A DNA stretch of 64,000 nucleotides, from assembly GCF_001375655.1 (NCBI RefSeq), contig NZ_CTEN01000002.1, forward strand, positions 310,001 through 374,000, in the 5' to 3' direction. A program made the position numbers and the translations under genes. The notes under the pieces were generated by a model that saw only the letters and a program-made list of their open reading frames with translations, had not been told where the DNA came from and did not search any database. Shown here in pieces: positions 1 to 9,433 of this stretch (within the stretch, counting starts at the first letter, position 1; the number at the start of each line of letters is the position of its first letter). This DNA comes from Streptococcus varani. Lineage in GTDB: Bacteria > Bacillota > Bacilli > Lactobacillales > Streptococcaceae.

Positions 1-18
1 GTTTTAGGGAGAGTTCTC

Positions 19-540
19 ATGAAAGCCACTCAGCGTCGACAAACCATTATCGAGATCTTAGGTAAAACTAGTCAGGCCATTTCAGCTAGTCAACTGGCTC
101 ATCAGTTAGGGGTGAGTCGCCAAGTTATTGTCGGTGATGTCGCACTCCTTCGTGCCAATAATCAGGACATTCTCTCCACCCCACGTGGTTACCTTTTAGC
201 CAATAATCTTATATCTCACGACTACAAAGGAAAACTTGTTTGCTGCCATAGTCTAGAAGAGTCGCAAGATGAACTAAAACTAATTGTAGAGAATGGTGGT
301 AGAATATTGGATGTCGAAATCGAGCACCCTGTCTATGGTATGCTGACAGCTGCTCTCAATATCTCCACTATAGAAGACGTACTGAATTTCGCAGAAAAAA
401 TGAACTCCTCCAAGGCCACTCTTCTCTCGAGTTTGACACAAGGCATTCATTTGCATACGATAGCTTGCCCATCTAAGGATATCTTTGATACGATTAAAGA
501 AGCTTTAGATAATCGAGGATATTTAATGAAGGAAGAATAA
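19..540 (+). CDS. niaR: Niacin-responsive repressor NiaR (HTH + 3H domain)
   Basis: A 173-residue protein with an N-terminal winged helix-turn-helix (about residues 5-60) and a C-terminal 3H domain. His77, His144 and His146 are visible and match the metal/niacin-binding histidines known in the 3H family. NiaR represses NAD-precursor uptake or synthesis genes when niacin is plentiful. The start is supported by an AGGGAGAG ribosome binding site at 6-13. The next gene is a niacin transporter, and a perfect palindrome of the NiaR type lies between them, so the pair forms a self-contained regulatory unit. The promoter of niaR lies outside the window. Confidence 0.92.
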   Translation: MKATQRRQTIIEILGKTSQAISASQLAHQLGVSRQVIVGDVALLRANNQDILSTPRGYLLANNLISHDYKGKLVCCHSLEESQDELKLIVENGGRILDVEIEHPVYGMLTAALNISTIEDVLNFAEKMNSSKATLLSSLTQGIHLHTIACPSKDIFDTIKEALDNRGYLMKEE

Positions 541-547
541 ACTACAA

Positions 548-577
548 ACAGTACAGGTGTCTTGACACCTGTACTGT
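548..577 (+). promoter_or_regulatory. NiaR operator, 30-bp perfect palindrome
   Basis: Two 14-bp arms, ACAGTACAGGTGTC and its exact complement, are separated by TT. The inner ACAGGTGTC half-site matches the NiaR (YrxA) box of Firmicutes. The right half contains the -35 of the niaX promoter, so bound repressor would block RNA polymerase. It may also act as a weak terminator for niaR because a T-rich stretch follows. Confidence 0.9.
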
Positions 578-590
578 TTTCTTTTATAAT
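562..590 (+). promoter_or_regulatory. niaX promoter
   Basis: A consensus TTGACA at 562-567 and TATAAT at 585-590 are separated by exactly 17 bp. The -35 is part of the NiaR palindrome. The predicted transcript starts near 597, just upstream of the AAGGAG ribosome binding site of niaX. Confidence 0.88.
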
Positions 591-613
591 AGAAGTCACT
601 AAAAGGAGTTCCA

Positions 614-1159
614 ATGAAGAAGACAAGAAACAAATCAATGGCTTTTACGGCCATTTTAATCGCCTTTGGTATTTTGATTCCGATGATGATGCCGGCTAAG
701 ATTGTTATTCCGCCAGCTTCTTACACTCTGGCCAGTCATGTCACCATCTTTATGGCACTTTTCATCTCTTTACCAGTAGCTATCCTAGTAGCATTTGGAA
801 CGACACTTGGCTTCCTCCTTACTGGTATGCCCTTCCTTATTGTCCTGCGAGCTTTAAGCCACCTTCTCTTTGTACTTATTGGGGGACTAATCTTACAAAA
901 ATTCCCAAAACTCATAGATAAACCCCTTACACTAAGTCTCTTTGCAGTCATGATTAATCTCATCCACGGCATCGCAGAATTTGCTCTTGTCTACCTTCTG
1001 ACAGTCACGACCACTACAGAAGCAGGCTATATCTGGACCATCTTAGGCTTGGTTGGACTGGGTACCGTAGTTCATGGTCTTATTGATTTTTACTTAGCCT
1101 ACTACCTCTTCCGTTTCTTATCAAATAAGGTTGGTATCGATTTTTCTCTTAAAAAATAA
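614..1159 (+). CDS. niaX: Niacin ECF transporter substrate-binding component NiaX
   Basis: A 181-residue, almost entirely hydrophobic protein with about six membrane segments, the size and shape of an S component of energy-coupling factor transporters. Such proteins bind a vitamin in the membrane and share an EcfA/EcfT module encoded elsewhere. Assignment to niacin rests on the neighbour niaR and the NiaR operator in its promoter. The RBS AAGGAG lies at 603-608. A strong terminator follows, so it is a single-gene transcript. The family is known; substrate specificity is inferred from regulation. Confidence 0.87.
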   Translation: MKKTRNKSMAFTAILIAFGILIPMMMPAKIVIPPASYTLASHVTIFMALFISLPVAILVAFGTTLGFLLTGMPFLIVLRALSHLLFVLIGGLILQKFPKLIDKPLTLSLFAVMINLIHGIAEFALVYLLTVTTTTEAGYIWTILGLVGLGTVVHGLIDFYLAYYLFRFLSNKVGIDFSLKK

Positions 1160-1160
1160 A

Positions 1161-1195
1161 CAATCAGCACTTCCACTCGAGTGCTGATTGTTTTT
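1161..1195 (+). terminator. Rho-independent terminator after niaX
   Basis: An 11-bp perfect stem, CAATCAGCACT paired with AGTGCTGATTG, has an 8-nt loop and is followed by TTTTT. Confidence 0.9.
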
Positions 1196-1233
1196 GATTC
1201 TTGAAAGCAACTAGAAAAAGTAAACGACTCTCA

Positions 1234-3036
1234 TTATAGATGAACACCTTTTTCAACCAAGGCTTCCAACTCGGTCAAGCGAGCTTCGAAGACCTTGAAG
1301 GCATCGTTCAGATAATCTTCCTTGGTCATATCCACACCTGCTTTTTTCATGACTTCCAGTGGGTAGTCGGAGCTTCCTGCCTTGAGGTAATCGAGATACT
1401 TTTCCTTATCTTCTGGACTACCATTGACAATTTTGTCAGAGAGAGCTGAAGCAGCCGCAAAACCGGTTGCGTACTGGAAGACATAGTAATTGTAATAGAA
1501 ATGCGGAATGCGTGCCCATTCAAATTGGATGAAGTAATTATCTTCCGCAGACAAACCATAATACTTCTCATTGATACCTGCATAGAGGTTGCTGAGGAAA
1601 TCAGCTGTCAAGACTTGACCTTCCTGGTCTGCTTGGTACATAGCATGCTCAAACTCAGCAAACTGGGTTTGACGGAATACAGTGCCTCGGAAACCGTCCA
1701 AGTAATGGTTGAGGATAGCAAAGCGAACCTTGTCATCTTCTACTTCTGACAATAGTTTTTCTGTTAAGAGATTTTCATTGGTTGTTGAAGCAATCTCTGC
1801 CAAGAAAATTGGATAGTGTCCATACACATAGGGCTGATTCTCACGGGTGTACATAGAGTGCATGGAGTGTCCCGTCTCATGAATCAAGGTGTAGAGATTA
1901 TCTAGAGTATCTTGCCAGTTGAGCAACATAAAGGCATTGGTATCATAAGCACCACCTGAGTAGGCACCTGAGCGTTTGCCTTCGTTTTCGTGGACATCAA
2001 TCCAGTGTTCCGCAAAAGCTTGATCCACTTTTTTGCTATAATCGTCCCCAAAAATAGTGAGGGTATCTGCTGCTTTTTTCAAGCTATCCTCGTAAGTAAA
2101 CTTATAGTCAGTAGATGATAGAGGCGTGTACATATCATACATCTTGAGGTCGTCAATACCTAAAAGTTTCTTGCGAAGATCAATATAGCGGTGCAAGAGT
2201 GGCAAGTGTTTATTGACAGCTGATACCAAGGTATCATAAACAGCTTCAGGTACAAAGTTGTGTGATAGGGCTGCATGGCGAGCAGAATTGTAGTTGCGCA
2301 AACGTGCTTGCAAATTATTGACTTTTACATTTGATTGCAAGGTTTTAGCATAGGTATGCTGGAATTGCTCATAGGTGCTATACATGGCTTCATATGCTTC
2401 TTCGCGCACTTCGCGGTTGCTTGATTCCATGAAGGAAATGTAATTACCATGTGACAAAGGTACCAAGTGACCCTCTTCATCCGCAATCTCTGGAAAACGG
2501 ATGCTGGCATTATCCAAAAGTGAGAAAGTCTCGGACGGTGCTTCAAAGACTTCGCTGGTTGCTGCCAATACTTCTTCCACTTCCTGCGAAAGAACGTGAT
2601 CACGATTGGACAATAATTTTTCCAATTGGAAGGCATACTGTTTCAAAGCAGGCTCTTCTTCCATGAAAGCTGTTAATTGCTCATCTGTAATCTTCAAAAA
2701 TTCAGGTTCATAGAATGAGAAAGCCTGTGAGAAGAGTGAATATAGAGCTGTTGCTTTAGCCTGAAACTCTTGGTAGACTGCAACACGAGTATCTTGGTCA
2801 TTCTTCATAGAAGCATAAACATAGAGTTTTTCGATGCGGCGGCTCAAGCCCAATTGAGTTTCGCTGATGTCCAAGAATGACTTAGCTGAATCCAAGAGAT
2901 GGCCTGCTAATTCCTTAGCTTTTTCAACTTCAGACATCAAGTCTGCCAACTCAGCTTCCCAAGCTTCATCTGTCGCAAAAATAGTGGTCAAATCCCACTT
3001 GTATTTTTCTTCAATTTCTTTCCGTTCTTTGGTCAT
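1234..3036 (-). CDS. pepF: Oligoendopeptidase F (M3 metallopeptidase)
   Basis: A 600-residue cytosolic zinc peptidase of family M3 that cleaves oligopeptides of roughly 7-17 residues. The zinc motif HETGH is visible near residue 385 inside [13 protein letters not shown], and an N-terminal oligopeptidase-F domain precedes it. Length equals that of other streptococcal PepF/PepB proteins. GGAGG precedes the ATG at 3036. It lies just downstream of coiA on the same strand with 39 bp between, the same arrangement as in other streptococci, so the competence promoter may read into it. Confidence 0.95.
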   Translation of the reverse strand: MTKERKEIEEKYKWDLTTIFATDEAWEAELADLMSEVEKAKELAGHLLDSAKSFLDISETQLGLSRRIEKLYVYASMKNDQDTRVAVYQEFQAKATALYSLFSQAFSFYEPEFLKITDEQLTAFMEEEPALKQYAFQLEKLLSNRDHVLSQEVEEVLAATSEVFEAPSETFSLLDNASIRFPEIADEEGHLVPLSHGNYISFMESSNREVREEAYEAMYSTYEQFQHTYAKTLQSNVKVNNLQARLRNYNSARHAALSHNFVPEAVYDTLVSAVNKHLPLLHRYIDLRKKLLGIDDLKMYDMYTPLSSTDYKFTYEDSLKKAADTLTIFGDDYSKKVDQAFAEHWIDVHENEGKRSGAYSGGAYDTNAFMLLNWQDTLDNLYTLIHETGHSMHSMYTRENQPYVYGHYPIFLAEIASTTNENLLTEKLLSEVEDDKVRFAILNHYLDGFRGTVFRQTQFAEFEHAMYQADQEGQVLTADFLSNLYAGINEKYYGLSAEDNYFIQFEWARIPHFYYNYYVFQYATGFAAASALSDKIVNGSPEDKEKYLDYLKAGSSDYPLEVMKKAGVDMTKEDYLNDAFKVFEARLTELEALVEKGVHL

Positions 3037-3075
3037 TGTATTTCCTCCATGCCTTTTATTTTACCATAAAAGCGC

Positions 3076-4026
3076 TTAATCTCCAAGATTTCCATAGTAG
3101 AAAACCGGGGGATAGACCATTTGTTCTTGCTTATTGTTTTGTTTTTCATAGTAATGGAAAAAATTCTTCTGGTAAAGTTCTACATCCTCTCGAATCTGAG
3201 CAAATCCGATGTTGGACTGAGGTGGACGAATCTGAGGGTAAAAATCATCCAAAGATTTGGTCAGTAGATTCTCCCCCTTTTCATAAGCCTGCCTTTGCTT
3301 CTCCATCCAAAGAGGCGTTTGATAATAAAGTTGTTTAGCAATATACATTTTTAGATTTTGGTCCAACTGGCCTTTAAAAAAAGATAAACTCTGTTTGGCA
3401 TAGGGTTGGCGGAAAATAGCTACTAAACTGCCCTTGAAAAAAGGAAATGACTTGGTCAAATAATGAACTCGACCATGCCAATCCTCATGTATCAGGTAGT
3501 GTAGCCTGAGAAGCTTTCTCTCCAAATTCAATTCCCAGAGATGAAATCCCATGTTTTGACTAAAACGTAGAAACTGTTTTTGCAGAGAAGTCAGTCTATC
3601 CTTAAGCCAGAGGTCTCTACCTAAAAGCCAAATAACTTGATAGTCCTTGGCGTGATAAGATTGAGTCCGTTCTTGTAGCCGCGTAATTGAAAGTGGGGAG
3701 CACTGAACTTCTAGAGCTAGCTTTCCATCCACTAAAAGATCTGCAATCTGATTCAGTTCAGGCAAATGGGCTTCCATTTCGACTTGAGACTCTTTTTGCA
3801 ACCAAGAATACAAAGAGGATTTGAGTTCTAAATGCTGTGCAGATTCATTCTCATGAAAGTAATGGCAGGCCTTGAGGCTGACATGGGCAAAATGCCTTCG
3901 CATAATTTTCCCGGCCTTGAGACGAACTTGTCCACCACAGCCAGGACAGTTGAAAGTATCCGATTTTTTGACTTCTTGCGTGAGTAGATTAATTAGTTGT
4001 GAATCTTGATTTAAGGCAGTTAGCAT
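3076..4026 (-). CDS. coiA: Competence protein CoiA
   Basis: A 316-residue late-competence protein required for transformation; CoiA acts with RecA and DprA on incoming single-stranded DNA. An N-terminal zinc-binding motif CPGCGG is seen near residues 27-32, followed by the restriction-endonuclease-like core with the LALEVQCSPLS segment near residue 105. GGAGG precedes the ATG at 4026. A ComX-type cin-box lies about 20 bp upstream, which supports both the start and the competence assignment. Confidence 0.93.
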   Translation of the reverse strand: MLTALNQDSQLINLLTQEVKKSDTFNCPGCGGQVRLKAGKIMRRHFAHVSLKACHYFHENESAQHLELKSSLYSWLQKESQVEMEAHLPELNQIADLLVDGKLALEVQCSPLSITRLQERTQSYHAKDYQVIWLLGRDLWLKDRLTSLQKQFLRFSQNMGFHLWELNLERKLLRLHYLIHEDWHGRVHYLTKSFPFFKGSLVAIFRQPYAKQSLSFFKGQLDQNLKMYIAKQLYYQTPLWMEKQRQAYEKGENLLTKSLDDFYPQIRPPQSNIGFAQIREDVELYQKNFFHYYEKQNNKQEQMVYPPVFYYGNLGD

Positions 4027-4045
4027 ACGTCCTCCTTATCTTATC

Positions 4046-4053
4046 TATTCGTA
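4046..4053 (-). promoter_or_regulatory. ComX/SigX cin-box of coiA
   Basis: On the minus strand the sequence reads TTTTACGAATAGA, containing the exact cin-box TACGAATA recognised by the alternative competence sigma factor. It lies about 20 bp upstream of the coiA start codon. Confidence 0.88.
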
Positions 4054-4211
4054 AAATTAAGACAGAGGTGGGAAAAAATAGATAGCTTTCCCTGGTATTT
4101 AGGTAAAAAATCTATTAACTTTTTCCTTGAAAAAATCGAAATTGACTACCTCTTTTGTTACCATTTCTCTATCCAATAAAGCATTGTCTATTCTCGAATT
4201 ACAATATCCTG

Positions 4212-4228
4212 ATACTCTTTGAAAATCA
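4212..4228 (+). repeat. Dispersed 17-nt intergenic repeat, copy 1
   Basis: ATACTCTTTGAAAATCA is identical here and at 21421-21437. Sequences beginning with ATACTCTTYGAAAATC are common intergenic elements in streptococci; this appears to be a degraded end of one. Confidence 0.5.
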
Positions 4229-4435
4229 ACATTATAAGTGGTTCAAGCTCCTTGCCTACCACTCGATATATTTAGATCGCTTTGTCTGATTTTTGATTTT
4301 CTTTGATTACGAGAAAAAAATATTTGGGTTTGTCTATCTAAAAAGGTGCAGAAAAGAGGAAAGCAGTCCCGAGGCTACTGAAAAAGTAGAGAGTTTCAAA
4401 AAATAACAAAGACTTCTCTCTTAGAATAACCAAGG

Positions 4436-4497
4436 TAAAAAAAAAACGAATGAATCGTTATCGGAATTCTCTAACCCGAAACGATCATTCGTTTTTT
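4436..4497 (-). terminator. Terminator of the dlt operon
   Basis: A long imperfect hairpin pairs AAACGAATGAATCGTT with AACGATCATTCGTTT and is flanked by A-runs on the left and T-runs on the right, so it could act in both directions. It lies 70 bp past the dltD stop codon. Confidence 0.8.
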
Positions 4498-4567
4498 AGT
4501 TGCTCAAATGTTGATTATTAGACTTTTCCAGTGGGCTGAGTAGCCCTTTCGCTCCAGTTATTAAGGT

Positions 4568-5833
4568 TTATGGTTGAAATTGACTAGGATCTCCTTCATA
4601 CCTTGCCCATTCTTTGGTCAAAAAAGTATCGTTAATCCTATAAGTTGGTGCAGGTCTTTCTTGACTGATAAAGTCATTAACGGATTTATCCATGGCTAGC
4701 CACCCATTCCAACCCATATGGATCGTATCCTGCATAAAGTATGGTTTGTCTCCATCCTTTGAAAAATCTGCTATATTATCAAAACCTTGACTTTGTAACT
4801 GGTACTTGATCTTTGCGACTGACTTTTCATACATTTCTAAATCTAAACCTGTGAAAGCTGCCCACTTACTGTTGACCGGTGGAATCACAAAAAGCACATC
4901 CGTATGATTTTTTGCCATGACATTTAGAACCAATTGCAAGTCATTATACTCAGGTGATTGAACATAAGTAAAGTTCTTTTGTGATCCCTCAATATAGTTC
5001 AATTGATTCTTAATCCGTTTATTATAGAATTCATCTTCAATCCCAAATGAATTATTCGTGGACGAATACTGACCATCTTGAGTCGCAATTTTTTCCAATT
5101 CTTCATAAGAAAATTTCCGAGGCAATTGCTCCACCTGAGGCAAAATGATATTCTCCTGATGATTGACAAAACGAAACTGACTAAAAAAAACATCTACTTT
5201 TTCAAAAATTTTTGCTTGTAAAACTAAATTTTCCTTATCGGAAGAACTTAAAGTTTTCCCTTTGGCAACTTTTTCCATCATTTTAGTGAAAATTGTATCT
5301 GGATTGAGTCTTAAAAAACGTTTAGCAGCATAACGATCATAAGGACTTCCGGTTTGCTGCTGCAAGAAGTCTACGATCTGACCGGTACTCACATAATTTT
5401 GAAAAGCGCTGGCATTAGCTCCTTTTCTCACAAACCATTGTGGAGAAATAAGATAGACAGCCTGTCTATCTTTTAATTGACTATTAATCTGTTGAATGCC
5501 AAAATAATGCGTCAAAGAAGCTGATCCTCTTTGCCCCAGTAAATAAGGGCGGTACGAACGCTGATAAGCTTCCGCTAAAACTGACGGATGCATCTTATCC
5601 ATGCGAGACCACTCACTTGAACCGAAAAAAGGCACGAAATGGAGAGTCGGATCCGATAAGGCACGGACTTTCTTATCTCCACTTTTAAAATTATCCTTGG
5701 TCAATGATGTTGCATCAACCAATTCAGATAGTTGAGAATGATCAATCTTAACTGGATAGAAAAAGATGATAGCTACGGCCAGTATGAGACCCCAAAAAAC
5801 TGGTCCAAAAATAAGCCAAATTCGCTTAAGCAT
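4568..5833 (-). CDS. dltD: D-alanyl-lipoteichoic acid biosynthesis protein DltD
   Basis: DltD (421 residues) carries out the last extracytoplasmic step of D-alanine transfer to lipoteichoic acid. An N-terminal membrane anchor (residues 5-25) is followed by an SGNH-like domain with FGSSEW (serine) and [10 protein letters not shown] (Asp/His) near the C-terminus. The longer frame from 5941 would overlap dltC by over 100 bp. I chose the ATG at 5833, giving an 8-bp overlap with dltC (ATGCTTAA), typical of translational coupling. It is the final gene of dltXABCD. D-alanylation lowers cell-wall negative charge and gives resistance to cationic peptides. Confidence 0.95.
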   Translation of the reverse strand: MLKRIWLIFGPVFWGLILAVAIIFFYPVKIDHSQLSELVDATSLTKDNFKSGDKKVRALSDPTLHFVPFFGSSEWSRMDKMHPSVLAEAYQRSYRPYLLGQRGSASLTHYFGIQQINSQLKDRQAVYLISPQWFVRKGANASAFQNYVSTGQIVDFLQQQTGSPYDRYAAKRFLRLNPDTIFTKMMEKVAKGKTLSSSDKENLVLQAKIFEKVDVFFSQFRFVNHQENIILPQVEQLPRKFSYEELEKIATQDGQYSSTNNSFGIEDEFYNKRIKNQLNYIEGSQKNFTYVQSPEYNDLQLVLNVMAKNHTDVLFVIPPVNSKWAAFTGLDLEMYEKSVAKIKYQLQSQGFDNIADFSKDGDKPYFMQDTIHMGWNGWLAMDKSVNDFISQERPAPTYRINDTFLTKEWARYEGDPSQFQP

Positions 5834-6065
5834 TACGAAGTTCCTGTACACCTGCAATAATTTTATTTGCAGTGTTCCAGTCATCGCGACCAAACTCAGA
5901 AACAGGGATACTGATTTCAAATTTTTCTTCCATGGCGACAATCAATTCAACAGTTCCCATACTATCTAGAATACCTGCATCATACAAATCTTCATCCATC
6001 ATATCAGTAACATCCTCCATGAAGAGATCATCAATCAATGCAATGACTTCTGTCTTAATATCCAT
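5826..6065 (-). CDS. dltC: D-alanine carrier protein DltC
   Basis: A 79-residue acyl-carrier-type protein. The phosphopantetheine attachment serine is Ser35 in the motif [10 protein letters not shown]. DltA loads D-alanine onto this thiol and DltB uses it. AAGGAG precedes the ATG. It overlaps dltD by 8 bp and follows dltB with a 28-bp gap. Confidence 0.96.
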   Translation of the reverse strand: MDIKTEVIALIDDLFMEDVTDMMDEDLYDAGILDSMGTVELIVAMEEKFEISIPVSEFGRDDWNTANKIIAGVQELRNA

Positions 6066-6093
6066 TTTTATACTCCTTCTTTTTTGAATTTAT

Positions 6094-7356
6094 CTATTTA
6101 CCAGGAATTTGTGGGAACCAAAGCTGGTCCAAGAATCCTGAAAAAAGTAGAAAGGAAAACATGACGGCATGGAAAGTGATAAAAATTCCTAATGCAACCG
6201 TCCATTTGTTATCTGGTAAAGCGGGTAAGCCCTTGGCTTTTCTTTCCTTATTGATAGCTTTTTTCTTCCGAATCCATATGTCGTTGATGACTAGTCCTAG
6301 CCCATGAAAAAGACCATAAGCTAGATAATACCAAGTCAAGCCGTGCCAGAATCCCATGATCAGCATATTGATGATATAGGCAACACTAGAGGTGACATTG
6401 CGATTTTTAAAGACTTTCTTTTGTACCATAAGCTTGACGAGCCGCATGAAAACAAAGTCTCGGAACCAAAAAGATAGACTCATATGCCAACGATTCCAAA
6501 ACTCTTTCAAATCCCGAGATTTGAAAGGTTGCTTAAAGTTGATTGGACTCTTGATACCCATGAGATTGGAAGCAGCTAGAGCAAACCTGCTGTAGCCAGC
6601 AAAATCAAAAAAAAGATCAAAACCATAAGCATACATAACGGCTAAGGTCGGTAAATTAAAAATACCAGCTTCCGAAAGAGCCATTTCTTTAACTTCTGGC
6701 AAGATTAACTGACCAAAAACATAAGCCAAAATGAACTTATAGAAGAAACCTAACATGATGTACTTGACAGCTTCTTCTAACATGTCCATGAGTTGATCAG
6801 GCTCTGGAATAGTTTCATAATCTTCATTGAATCGTTTAAAACGATCAATAGGACCACTTGAGAAAGTGGACATAAAAAGCAAGAAACGTAAGAATTGCCA
6901 GAGGCTAAATTGGGTCAGAGTTCCATCCCGCATTTCCATAATCATACCGACAGCGCGAAAAGTCAGATAGGAAATCCCCAAGAAGCCAAAAAAGGCTGCT
7001 CTACCCTGCACTTCAATAAGAGGAAGAAGCTTAACCCATGCTAGCGGGAAAATTGCCAGAAAAACCCAGAGGTAGAAAATCCACTTACTGTCATACTTCT
7101 TGCGGTAAATCTTGTAACTATAGACGAGCACGACCTGCCAAAGTACATAGATTAGGAGAGAAACTAGTTGATAGAGTTGTTTGCCCGTCAGCATAAGGAC
7201 GATAAAACTGAGGCTGACCAAAGCTTCATAGAAAGCAAAACGCTTTTTATAGAAGAGACCGATGAAAATAGGCAGGATGGCAATGAGCAGGTATATAAAG
7301 TACTGAGGATTGCCATAAGCCTCTAATCGAGGTAGATGGCGAAAAAAATCCATCAT
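6094..7356 (-). CDS. dltB: MBOAT-family D-alanyl transfer protein DltB
   Basis: A 420-residue polytopic membrane protein of the MBOAT O-acyltransferase family with about ten or more hydrophobic segments. The conserved catalytic histidine is visible in [11 protein letters not shown] near residue 335. It accepts D-alanine from DltC on the inner face and moves it outward. The start overlaps the dltA stop by 4 bp (ATGA), showing coupling inside the operon. Confidence 0.96.
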   Translation of the reverse strand: MMDFFRHLPRLEAYGNPQYFIYLLIAILPIFIGLFYKKRFAFYEALVSLSFIVLMLTGKQLYQLVSLLIYVLWQVVLVYSYKIYRKKYDSKWIFYLWVFLAIFPLAWVKLLPLIEVQGRAAFFGFLGISYLTFRAVGMIMEMRDGTLTQFSLWQFLRFLLFMSTFSSGPIDRFKRFNEDYETIPEPDQLMDMLEEAVKYIMLGFFYKFILAYVFGQLILPEVKEMALSEAGIFNLPTLAVMYAYGFDLFFDFAGYSRFALAASNLMGIKSPINFKQPFKSRDLKEFWNRWHMSLSFWFRDFVFMRLVKLMVQKKVFKNRNVTSSVAYIINMLIMGFWHGLTWYYLAYGLFHGLGLVINDIWIRKKKAINKERKAKGLPALPDNKWTVALGIFITFHAVMFSFLLFSGFLDQLWFPQIPGK

Positions 7357-8891
7357 CGCTGATTTACCTCATTCATAAGCCCCTTGATATCAATCTTCCC
7401 ATTTGGAGTTAATGGTAAGCTATCACGATAGAGGAATTTGGATGGCATCATATAGTCCATCATAATATCTTTGAGTTCTAGTTTGATGGCTTTTGAAATG
7501 TCTAATTCCCGTTCAAACTTCTGGGCAACATTTTCTTTCAAGACAACATAGGCCAAAAGATTTTGTACCTTATGATCCTTGTTATAACGGGGAACAGCTA
7601 CCGCTGATTTAATAAGACTCGATTTGTTGAGATTTTGAGATACTTCTTCCAGCTCGATACGGAAACCATTGAACTTGATTTGGAAATCCATTCGACCACT
7701 ATAGAGAAGTAAGCCCTCGTCTGTCATGGAGCCTAAATCACCTGTATGATAGGCTGGCAGACCATCTACTTCAAAGAAGGCCGCCTGAGTGCGTTCTGGA
7801 TTGTTAAAGTAGCCTTTAGAAACTGCTGGTCCTGCAATGATGATTTCCCCCAGTTGACCGTTAGCCAGCTTCTTACCCTCATCATCCATAATAAAGGTTG
7901 GCGAATCTGCCTTGGTATAGCCGATTGGGAGTCGCTTGCAATTTGTCAACATCTCATCGGTTACCTCTACAGCCGATAAAGCAACTGTTGCTTCTGTTGG
8001 CCCATAAGCATTGACAATACGAGCCTCCGGGAAACGATCGCGTAATTTTTGAGCTGTTTTAACCGTTAATTCTTCTCCATCGAAATAGAAATGAGTCAGG
8101 TTTGGTAAAGTTTCAGCATTGAAATCATCAGATAGCATGGCCATTTCTGCAAAAGAAGGTGTTGAGGTCCAAATACCAACCGGTAATTGATGGATTGCCG
8201 CAAACAAATCTTTAAAATCAAGAGTCAACTCTCTTGGTAGGGCAAAGAGGGTTCCCCCCATAGCCAGTGCTGGTGCCCAGTACATGACAGATAGATCAAA
8301 GGAATAGGGAGCTTGAGCTAGCATTTGCGGTCTTTGAGGTAGAGAAAAAGCTTCTGCCTCCATCATCCAGTTGGTAAAACTGAGTAAGTTATCATGGGAA
8401 ATCTGAACACCCTTTGGTTTACCAGTCGTACCAGAAGTGAAGATGATGTAGTAATTATCATCGCCCTTGACAGAATGTGTCACTTCATAGGCTGATTTTT
8501 GCGCAAAAATTTCTTGTAATTCTTGCTTGTTGATTAGTGGAGTTGCGCCCGTGTCTAGTGGAAATTCGCCAATGGAAATAATAAGACTTGGCTCTGCTAC
8601 TTCCATAATTGCTGCAATTCGATCCAAAGCCGAATGTTGGTCCACTGGAATATAGGCATGTCCTGACTTAGTAAGAGCTACAAAAGTTGCCAGCATAGCA
8701 TACTCCTGGCCACCAAAAACCAAAACTGGAGATTTTTCTTCGATACCTAAGCAGTCAATATGGGCAGCTAATGAATCCGAATCCACCTTCAATTCACCAT
8801 AGCTATATTTTTGACCCAAATAATCATAGACGGGAAAATCTCCCTGTTGCTGAGCATGGTGCTCCAGCCTTTCAATCATATCGTGCAACAT
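7353..8891 (-). CDS. dltA: D-alanine--D-alanyl carrier protein ligase DltA
   Basis: A 512-residue cytosolic adenylate-forming enzyme that activates D-alanine with ATP and transfers it to DltC. The ATP-binding loop [13 protein letters not shown] (about residues 148-160), the core [11 protein letters not shown] and the C-terminal [10 protein letters not shown] with the catalytic lysine are all present. An AGGAAGG site precedes the ATG. It follows dltX by 14 bp and overlaps dltB by 4 bp. Confidence 0.97.
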   Translation of the reverse strand: MLHDMIERLEHHAQQQGDFPVYDYLGQKYSYGELKVDSDSLAAHIDCLGIEEKSPVLVFGGQEYAMLATFVALTKSGHAYIPVDQHSALDRIAAIMEVAEPSLIISIGEFPLDTGATPLINKQELQEIFAQKSAYEVTHSVKGDDNYYIIFTSGTTGKPKGVQISHDNLLSFTNWMMEAEAFSLPQRPQMLAQAPYSFDLSVMYWAPALAMGGTLFALPRELTLDFKDLFAAIHQLPVGIWTSTPSFAEMAMLSDDFNAETLPNLTHFYFDGEELTVKTAQKLRDRFPEARIVNAYGPTEATVALSAVEVTDEMLTNCKRLPIGYTKADSPTFIMDDEGKKLANGQLGEIIIAGPAVSKGYFNNPERTQAAFFEVDGLPAYHTGDLGSMTDEGLLLYSGRMDFQIKFNGFRIELEEVSQNLNKSSLIKSAVAVPRYNKDHKVQNLLAYVVLKENVAQKFERELDISKAIKLELKDIMMDYMMPSKFLYRDSLPLTPNGKIDIKGLMNEVNQR

Positions 8892-8905
8892 ATGTTATTG
8901 CCTTC

Positions 8906-9028
8906 CTAAAATTCATTGTAAATAAAGCCACCTTGACCACGCCCCAAAAAAACGTAAAGATAAATTAAAATCAGAAAAATCAAGGCATAAAATAGAGTTT
9001 TAAGTAAAAATTGACCCACTTCTTTCAT
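8906..9028 (-). CDS. dltX: Teichoic acid D-Ala incorporation-associated protein DltX
   Basis: A 40-residue single-span membrane peptide: a short MKEVGQFLLK N-terminus, one hydrophobic segment (residues 11-28) and the C-terminal GGFIYNEF motif characteristic of DltX. It is the first gene of the dlt operon, preceded by AAGGAG with ATG at 9028 and ending 14 bp before dltA. DltX is known to be needed for D-alanylation together with DltB and DltD. It is short enough to be missed by length cut-offs. Confidence 0.9.
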   Translation of the reverse strand: MKEVGQFLLKTLFYALIFLILIYLYVFLGRGQGGFIYNEF

Positions 9029-9433
9029 AGGACTCCTTTGCGATAGAGAATTATACCTAGTTAGGCTAAGCTGTCACTCGGAAACCCTATCTTTGAGTGT
9101 TAATTTTATCATTTTTTTAGCTTGCAAGCAATCTTTCGCCTAAAATTTTAATCCATCCTTAGACTGATTTTTTATTAAATGAAGGAGATATCTCCAAAAA
9201 TCCAGTATTGCTCAAGATCGACTATCCCACTTGTATATTTTGAAATAAACAAAGAAAAAGAAATGATTTTTTTCAGTTTTAAGAGACTAACAAACGGTCA
9301 TTCCTTTTTTCACTGTTTATTTTTTCCTACTTAGAAAATTATTTTTTACAGGTATTTCATACTGTGGCCTATTTTAAGTCAGACAATTCTTTTCATTGAA
9401 GAGGTCAAGAAACTTCCTCATTTGATGTATACA
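9029..9433. other. 405-bp region between metG and dltX
   Basis: No gene was found. It contains the dlt promoter candidates and a perfect 12-bp palindrome GGAGATATCTCC at 9184-9195 of unknown role. No convincing terminator with a T-run was seen after metG. Confidence 0.5.
9103..9131 (-). promoter_or_regulatory. Probable dlt operon promoter
   Basis: On the minus strand TTGCTT (9126-9131) and TAAAAT (9103-9108) are spaced 17 bp. A second candidate, GTGACA with TATAAT (9050-9055) at 16 bp, lies nearer the gene and would leave a very short leader. Confidence 0.55.

Larger units (their letters stand above)
4027..4567. other. 541-bp intergenic region between coiA and dltD
   Basis: No credible gene was seen on either strand. 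It holds the coiA cin-box and start signals at the left and the dlt operon terminator at the right. The middle contains a 17-nt sequence also found at 21421-21437 and an imperfect AAGTGGT/ACCACT inverted repeat near 4236-4265. This looks like the remains of a dispersed intergenic repeat. Confidence 0.6.

Noticed and set aside
5834-5941. Longer dltD start at 5941
   Set aside because: It would overlap most of dltC by over 100 bp; the residues before MLKRIW are the shadow of dltC in another frame.
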